From positions 124,001 through 188,000 of the forward strand of contig NZ_CP033898.1 of NCBI RefSeq assembly GCF_003814005.1: DNA of 64,000 nt, read 5' to 3'. The DNA comes from Corynebacterium pseudopelargi. Its GTDB lineage: Bacteria > Actinomycetota > Actinomycetes > Mycobacteriales > Mycobacteriaceae. The notes under the pieces are model-generated. The model searched no databases. It was not told the origin of the DNA and saw only the letters and a list, made by a program, of their open reading frames with translations. A program made the translations under genes and the position numbers. This document shows, one piece after another, positions 59,567 through 64,000 of this stretch. Position 1 is the stretch's first letter; each line of letters begins with the position of its first letter.

Positions 59567-60387
59567 ACCACATGCTCGAGCAATACGATGCAATGGCATG
59601 TAAGGCGGCGGCCGCGGTGATCTCGCAGTATTCCACGAGCTTTGCTGCCGCTACGAGCATGTTGGCTCCGCGTGTGCGAAGCGACATTACTAACCTCTAC
59701 GCCATGGTTCGCATCGCCGATGAAATCGTCGATGGTACTGCGCAATCCAATCAAGCTGCCTTGCTCGATACCTATGAGCAGCAGGTGCTTTCGGCCAAAA
59801 CGCAGCGCTTTCACTGCGATCCGGTGCTGCATGCCTTCGCCATTTCTGCGCGGCGCTGCAACTTCAAAGACGAACATATCCAGGCGTTTTTCGCCTCCAT
59901 GCGCCAAGATCTGCAGCAGCGCAGCTTCGATGATGAAGCCCTAGCGCGCTATATCTACGGTTCCGCCGAGGTGATCGGCCTGATGTGCCTGGATGCATTC
60001 TTGCTGGATGTGGAGGCAGATCGCGCTTATCTCGACCCGGGCGCGCAGGCGCTTGGCAGGGCGTTTCAAAAGATCAACTTCTTGCGCGATTTGCACGAAG
60101 ATCATCACCACCTTGGGCGCAGCTATTACCCGGGCATTGATGATGCGAAAAAGGACGAAGTGATCGCCGAGGTTCGCCAGGAACTTGCATTGGCTCGCGA
60201 GAGGATGCAGGCCTTGCCTATCCAAGCCCGTGTGGGTGTGGCGGCTGCGGTGGAGCTCTATCAGGAGCTGACCAATCGCGTGGCTGATCGCAGCATCGAA
60301 GAGATCAAGCAGCGTCGGGTTCGCGTACCTACCTGGAAAAAGCTGGCTTTAGCGGCAAAAGCTGCGGCCAAGAAAGGAAAAGCATGA
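59563..60387 (+). CDS. crtB: Phytoene synthase
   Basis: Joins two GGPP molecules to phytoene, the first carotenoid step. The 274 residues carry both Asp-rich motifs: ADEIVDGT (about 51-58) and KINFLRDLHEDHHHLGRSYYP (about 170-190), plus YSTSFAAATSMLAP near the N terminus. ATG 59563 overlaps the GT2 stop, and AAAGG lies 8 nt upstream. The GGPP synthase crtE that heads the C. glutamicum crt operon is not present here, so GGPP must come from elsewhere. It overlaps crtI by 4 bp. Confidence 0.95.
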   Translation: MNHMLEQYDAMACKAAAAVISQYSTSFAAATSMLAPRVRSDITNLYAMVRIADEIVDGTAQSNQAALLDTYEQQVLSAKTQRFHCDPVLHAFAISARRCNFKDEHIQAFFASMRQDLQQRSFDDEALARYIYGSAEVIGLMCLDAFLLDVEADRAYLDPGAQALGRAFQKINFLRDLHEDHHHLGRSYYPGIDDAKKDEVIAEVRQELALARERMQALPIQARVGVAAAVELYQELTNRVADRSIEEIKQRRVRVPTWKKLALAAKAAAKKGKA

Positions 60388-61859
60388 AGGCAGTCGTCAT
60401 CGGTGCAGGTGTGGCAGGTTTAGCCACTGCAGCCTATTTGGGTTATGAGGGATACGAGGTCACCGTCGTTGAGAAAAACGATGCCATCGGCGGGCGAGCC
60501 GGCTCGCTTGCTGTGGATGGTTTCCGCTGGGATACAGGCCCTTCCTGGTATCTGATGCCCGATGCCTTCGACCACTTCTTTGAGTTCTTTGGTTCCAGCA
60601 CGGCCGAACGCTTCAAGCTGGAAACGCTCGATCCGGCTTATCGCCTCTTTCCTGAGGGTATGCAGCCGTTGGACGTCAGCGGCACCAAGGCGGTGGAACT
60701 TTTTGAGTCCATCGAGCCAGGTGCGGGCAAAGCGCTAGAAGAATATCTCCAAAGCGCTGCAGAAACCTACCAGGTGGCGGTGGATCACTTCTTGTACACC
60801 ACCTTTACCCGGCTGCCTTTGCACCGCGACGTGACCACGCGCTTGTGGCTGCTGCTGAAGCTGTTGAGCTCTAATTTGGAAAGCTTTGTCAACGCCCGTT
60901 TCAAGGATCATCGCCTGCGTCAGATGCTGACGTACCCGGCGGTCTTCCTTTCTTCTGCACCGCGCAAGACCCCTGCGATGTATCACCTGATGAGCCACAC
61001 TGACCTCACCCAGGGCGTGATGTATCCAGAAGGCGGGTTCGCCGCGGTGATTGATGCCATCGCCGATGTTGCGCGCGAGCAAGGTGCAAGTATCCGCCTT
61101 GGCGCAGAGGTGGCCCAGATCCTGAGCAAGGATGGCAAGGCCGTAGGTGTTGAGCTTGTCGACGCCACCGTCCTCGACGCCGACGTGGTGGTAAGTGCTG
61201 CTGACCTCAAACACACCGAGCAGGCCTTGTTGCCTAAGGATCTTCGCACCTACCCGGAGTCCTATTTTGCCAAGCGCAACCCCGGTATCGGCACCGTGTT
61301 GCTCTACCTCGGTGTTGAAGGCGAGCTGCCTGAGCTTTTGCACCACAACCTGCTCTTTTCCAGGGACTGGGACCCTGATTTCGAGGCGGTGTTCAATGAA
61401 CCAGCCGGCACCTCGCGTTCGTTGTATATTTCCAAGCCCTCGGCCACCGATAGTGAAGTCGCACCTGAAGGTTATGAGAACCTCTTCGTGCTCGTTCCCG
61501 TGCGTGCCGACGAGCACTTCAACCGCGAGGAACAGGTAGCGGATGCAGCCATTGAGCAGATTGCGCAGTGGACTGGCATTGAAGATCTAGCCCAGCGCAT
61601 TGTCCAACGCCACATCGTTGGCCCGAAGCACTTCGCCGAGCAATACTATGCGTGGTCGGGTGGCTCTGTCGGCCCTGCTCACACCTTGAAGCAATCCGCA
61701 CTACTGCGCGGCAGCAATGCCTCCAAGAAGGTAGATGGCCTGTACTACGCCGGTGCCACCACCGTGCCTGGCGTGGGCGTGCCCATGTGCTTGATCTCTG
61801 CAGAAAACGTGCTCAAGCGCTTGCGCGGCGATACTTCCCACCAAGCGCTGGAGCGCTAG
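60384..61859 (+). CDS. crtI: Phytoene desaturase
   Basis: Desaturates phytoene to lycopene using FAD. The 491 residues begin with the dinucleotide motif GAGVAGLATAAYLGYEGY and GGRAGSLAVDGFRWDTGPSWY. The bacterial desaturase C-terminal signature is HTLKQSALLRGSN and GLYYAGATTVPGVGVPMCLI (about 452). The start overlaps crtB (ATGA), and crtYe begins at the next base after the stop. Length and motifs are those of a working CrtI. Confidence 0.96.
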   Translation: MKAVVIGAGVAGLATAAYLGYEGYEVTVVEKNDAIGGRAGSLAVDGFRWDTGPSWYLMPDAFDHFFEFFGSSTAERFKLETLDPAYRLFPEGMQPLDVSGTKAVELFESIEPGAGKALEEYLQSAAETYQVAVDHFLYTTFTRLPLHRDVTTRLWLLLKLLSSNLESFVNARFKDHRLRQMLTYPAVFLSSAPRKTPAMYHLMSHTDLTQGVMYPEGGFAAVIDAIADVAREQGASIRLGAEVAQILSKDGKAVGVELVDATVLDADVVVSAADLKHTEQALLPKDLRTYPESYFAKRNPGIGTVLLYLGVEGELPELLHHNLLFSRDWDPDFEAVFNEPAGTSRSLYISKPSATDSEVAPEGYENLFVLVPVRADEHFNREEQVADAAIEQIAQWTGIEDLAQRIVQRHIVGPKHFAEQYYAWSGGSVGPAHTLKQSALLRGSNASKKVDGLYYAGATTVPGVGVPMCLISAENVLKRLRGDTSHQALER

Positions 61860-62159
61860 ATGGCGGCCGCGTACCTGATCTTTTTGCTGCTGAGCTCAGC
61901 GTGCATGGTGCTGTGCGACTGGCGATTCAAGCTCACCTTCTTTGCCAACCCAAAGCGCAGCGCCATCATCATGTTGGCGTTGGTGGCCATGTTCTTAGTC
62001 TGGGATGCACTCGGCATCGCCACTGGCTCTTTTTATCGTGGCGATTCTCCGTATATGACGGGCATTGAGCTAGCCCCAGAAATGCCCATCGAGGAGCCAA
62101 TCTTCTTGGCCTTCCTGGTGTATCTGAGCATGAACATCGCTGCAGGGGTGAGCAAATGA
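61860..62159 (+). CDS. crtYe: Lycopene epsilon-cyclase subunit CrtYe-like
   Basis: A 99-residue membrane protein with three helices and the heterodimeric lycopene-cyclase motif MPIEEPIFLAFLVY (about 76). With CrtYf it forms the epsilon-cyclase acting on C50 flavuxanthin to give decaprenoxanthin in C. glutamicum. The two small subunits occur as separate genes, overlapping by 4 bp, as in that species. Confidence 0.93.
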   Translation: MAAAYLIFLLLSSACMVLCDWRFKLTFFANPKRSAIIMLALVAMFLVWDALGIATGSFYRGDSPYMTGIELAPEMPIEEPIFLAFLVYLSMNIAAGVSK

Positions 62160-62413
62160 CGTATCTGTTGATCAGCCTGCCCTTTTTAATCCTCGCGCTT
62201 GCAATCAACCGCGGGCGCAAGCCAAAGGCAACGGCCATCACCGTGGCCGCGTTGCTGGTGCTTACTGCCATCTTTGACAATCTGATGATCGCCGCGGGGT
62301 TTGTTGGCTATGGCGATGCCCAGCGCCTTGGTATTCATGTGGGATTAGTGCCCATTGAAGATTTCTTCTACCCGCTCGTGGTGGGCCTTATCGTGCCGGT
62401 GGTGCATAAATGA
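62156..62413 (+). CDS. crtYf: Lycopene epsilon-cyclase subunit CrtYf-like
   Basis: An 85-residue membrane protein with three helices and the second cyclase half-motif LVPIEDFFYPLVVG (about 64). It is the partner of the upstream crtYe subunit. It overlaps both crtYe and crtEb by 4 bp, which should keep subunit production balanced. Confidence 0.92.
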   Translation: MTYLLISLPFLILALAINRGRKPKATAITVAALLVLTAIFDNLMIAAGFVGYGDAQRLGIHVGLVPIEDFFYPLVVGLIVPVVHK

Positions 62414-63243
62414 TCAAACAAATCCTTCACGCATCGCGGCCACTGAGTTGGGTCAATACCGCCTTCCCCTTCGCTGCGGCCTATCTGCTTTCAGGCGCAG
62501 GTGTGAACTGGCTGCTGATACTTGGCACCTTCTTCTTCCTCATTCCCTATAACATCGCCATGTACGGCATCAATGATGTCTTTGATTATGAGTCGGATAT
62601 TCGCAACCCACGCAAAGGTGGGGTAGAAGGAGCGGTGCTTCCCAAGCAGATGCACACGCCTTTGCTGTGGGCATCGGCACTGAGCACCCTGCCATTGCTG
62701 GTGATCATGGCCACCCAAGGCGCTGTGGGTTGGCTGCTCTTTTCTGCATTCTGTGTGGTGGCGTATTCGGCCCCACCGCTGCGTTTTAAAGAACGCCCCG
62801 TGCTCGATTCGGCTACGTCATCTGCACACTTTGTTACCCCGGCGATCATCGGCGCCGCCTATGGGCAGCCCCCCGAGGGCTTCTGGCTTGCCATGGCCTC
62901 GTTTTTCCTTTGGGGTATGGCTAGCCACGCGCTTGGGGCGGTTCAAGACGTGCAATCTGATCGCGCCGGGGGTCTGCACTCCATTGCCACCAAGCTCGGG
63001 CCGCGCCTGACGGTGCGCTTGGTGGTTGTGGCTTATGCGCTTGCGGCTTCGCTGCTATTCTTCTTACCTTCGCCTGCCTGGCTCATTGGATTGGCTGGTT
63101 TTGGTTATGCCCTCAACGCTGCACGCTTTATGGGTGTTACTGTTCAGACTTCTCCAAGTGTGAACCGCGCGTGGCGGGTGTTCTTGGTGTTGAACTTTGT
63201 GGTTGGTGCAATCCTCACCATGGTGTTGCTGGCGCTAACCTAA
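62410..63243 (+). CDS. crtEb: Lycopene elongase (C50 carotenoid prenyltransferase)
   Basis: Adds two C5 prenyl units to lycopene, giving the C50 flavuxanthin. The 277 residues have about eight membrane helices and the UbiA-type Asp motifs YGINDVFDYESDIRNPRKGG (about 48-67) and AVQDVQSDRAGGLHSIATKLG (about 178). It ends the crt cluster; pks13 follows after 25 bp with its own AAAGGTGA. The combination crtB-crtI-crtYe-crtYf-crtEb predicts decaprenoxanthin as product. Confidence 0.94.
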   Translation: MIKQILHASRPLSWVNTAFPFAAAYLLSGAGVNWLLILGTFFFLIPYNIAMYGINDVFDYESDIRNPRKGGVEGAVLPKQMHTPLLWASALSTLPLLVIMATQGAVGWLLFSAFCVVAYSAPPLRFKERPVLDSATSSAHFVTPAIIGAAYGQPPEGFWLAMASFFLWGMASHALGAVQDVQSDRAGGLHSIATKLGPRLTVRLVVVAYALAASLLFFLPSPAWLIGLAGFGYALNAARFMGVTVQTSPSVNRAWRVFLVLNFVVGAILTMVLLALT

Positions 63244-63268
63244 AAGGTAAAACGAAAGGTGATTTTTC

Positions 63269-64000
63269 ATGACGGCTGAGCAACTACGCCAATGGTTACG
63301 CGACTGGGTTCGCGAAACTACCGGGGCTGAGGATATCGACGATGATCAACCGATGCAGGCCTTCGGCCTATCCTCTCGAGACGTGGTTGCTCTTTCGGGT
63401 GAACTTGAGCGGCTTTTAGGTACTCGTTTAGATCCCACCATCGCCTATGAATACCCCACCATTAATGCGCTGAGTCGCAGATTAGTGCAGGGTGCACCGA
63501 AACAAAGCGCAGCGGTGGTGATTGAAGAAAAGCCCGCCGAACACGACATCGCCATCGTAGGCATGGCTGCGCGTTACCCAGGGGCGAATAACCTCGAAGA
63601 AATGTGGGCCATGCTCGTCGAAGGCCGCGATGGCCTAGGGGAGCTGCCCATCGGGCGCTGGAGCGAATACGCAGGTGATGAGGTGACTGCCAAGAAGATG
63701 GCAGAAACCAATACCACCGGCGGCTATATCGAAGATATTGCCAGCTTTGATGCTGAATTCTTTGGCCTTTCGCCACTCGAGGCAGTCAATATCGACCCCC
63801 AGCAGCGCATCATGTTGGAGCTGACCTGGGAGGCCTTAGAACACGCCCATATCCCGCCGAGCTCTTTGCGCGGCGAGCCCGTTGGTGTGTTCCTTGGATC
63901 TTCTAGCAACGACTACGGCATGCTCATCAGCTCCGATCCGGCCGAGGCTCACCCCTACGCCCTCACCGGCACCGCAAGCTCGATTATTCCGAACCGCATC
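63269..64000 (+). CDS. pks13: Pks13 polyketide synthase, 5' part
   Basis: Condenses two fatty acyl chains into the alpha-alkyl beta-keto precursor of mycolates. The 244 visible codons show an N-terminal acyl-carrier domain (about 1-75) with the phosphopantetheine Ser in MQAFGLSSRDVVALSG (about 34), then the start of a ketosynthase (about 92 on): DIAIVGMAARYPGANNLEEM and VNIDPQQRIMLELTWEALEH. The KS active-site Cys lies beyond the edge. AAAGGTGA is about 9 nt before ATG 63269. It is downstream of the crt genes rather than directly after fadD32. Confidence 0.94.
   Translation, partial: MTAEQLRQWLRDWVRETTGAEDIDDDQPMQAFGLSSRDVVALSGELERLLGTRLDPTIAYEYPTINALSRRLVQGAPKQSAAVVIEEKPAEHDIAIVGMAARYPGANNLEEMWAMLVEGRDGLGELPIGRWSEYAGDEVTAKKMAETNTTGGYIEDIASFDAEFFGLSPLEAVNIDPQQRIMLELTWEALEHAHIPPSSLRGEPVGVFLGSSSNDYGMLISSDPAEAHPYALTGTASSIIPNRI

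Overview
The window is chromosomal DNA of a mycolic-acid-containing Corynebacteriales member, almost certainly a Corynebacterium. The evidence is the gene set and order: glf, glfT2, a PAP2 phosphatase, ubiA, two mycolyltransferases, a cutinase-like hydrolase, fadD32 and pks13 form the arabinogalactan/mycolate locus of this order, and the LGFP-repeat proteins, DUF6474 and DUF5926 proteins and the C50 carotenoid genes crtYe/crtYf/crtEb fit the same genus. Many starts look leaderless (a TANNNT box 6-9 nt before ATG/GTG), as is common in corynebacteria. No phage, insertion sequence, CRISPR array or tRNA was seen.

Layout. 1-860: the 5' part of a NYN-domain gene (minus) and a small YtrA-type GntR regulator with its own palindromic operator. 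861-6870: a complete 16S-23S-5S rRNA operon with a G/T-rich leader and spacer, a processing stem around 23S and a terminator. 6868-13350: RluA-type pseudouridine synthase, tandem universal stress protein, a small GlsB-like membrane protein, a TetR regulator with class E sortase and a 50-residue membrane protein, then a lipoprotein sharing its start with a divergent histidine kinase/response regulator pair (HrrSA by synteny and sequence). 13370-24400: DUF6474 protein, RecB-like Fe-S protein, a membrane-fused copper nitrite reductase-like oxidase, an MFS exporter, sodA, msrA, ldh, GtrA, two PAP2 proteins and a GDPD. 24379-30157: a choline-to-betaine module (betB, BCCT transporter, betA). 30190-42930: DUF5926, an AGCS symporter, an LCP protein, an amidase, pheA, a phosphatase, a zincin, a septum-formation protein, serS, an acyltransferase, a HAD hydrolase and a large LGFP-bearing peptidoglycan amidase.

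43112-64000 is the cell-envelope locus. Glf makes UDP-galactofuranose, GlfT2 polymerises the galactan, UbiA with the adjacent PAP2 makes decaprenyl-phosphoribose for arabinan, FadD32 and Pks13 make the mycolate precursor, and the two mycolyltransferases attach mycolates outside the membrane. Two departures from the usual order stand out. First, no aftB-like gene lies between ubiA and the first mycolyltransferase. Second, a tightly packed six-gene carotenoid operon (GT2, crtB, crtI, crtYe, crtYf, crtEb) sits exactly between fadD32 and pks13, so pigment and mycolate synthesis may share one transcript. Other items worth attention are two divergent genes whose start codons share one CATG and whose -10 boxes lie inside each other's coding sequence, a PAP2 protein with Gln in place of the nucleophilic His, a 30-bp perfect palindrome between sodA and an MFS gene, and perfect palindromes before glf and the larger mycolyltransferase.
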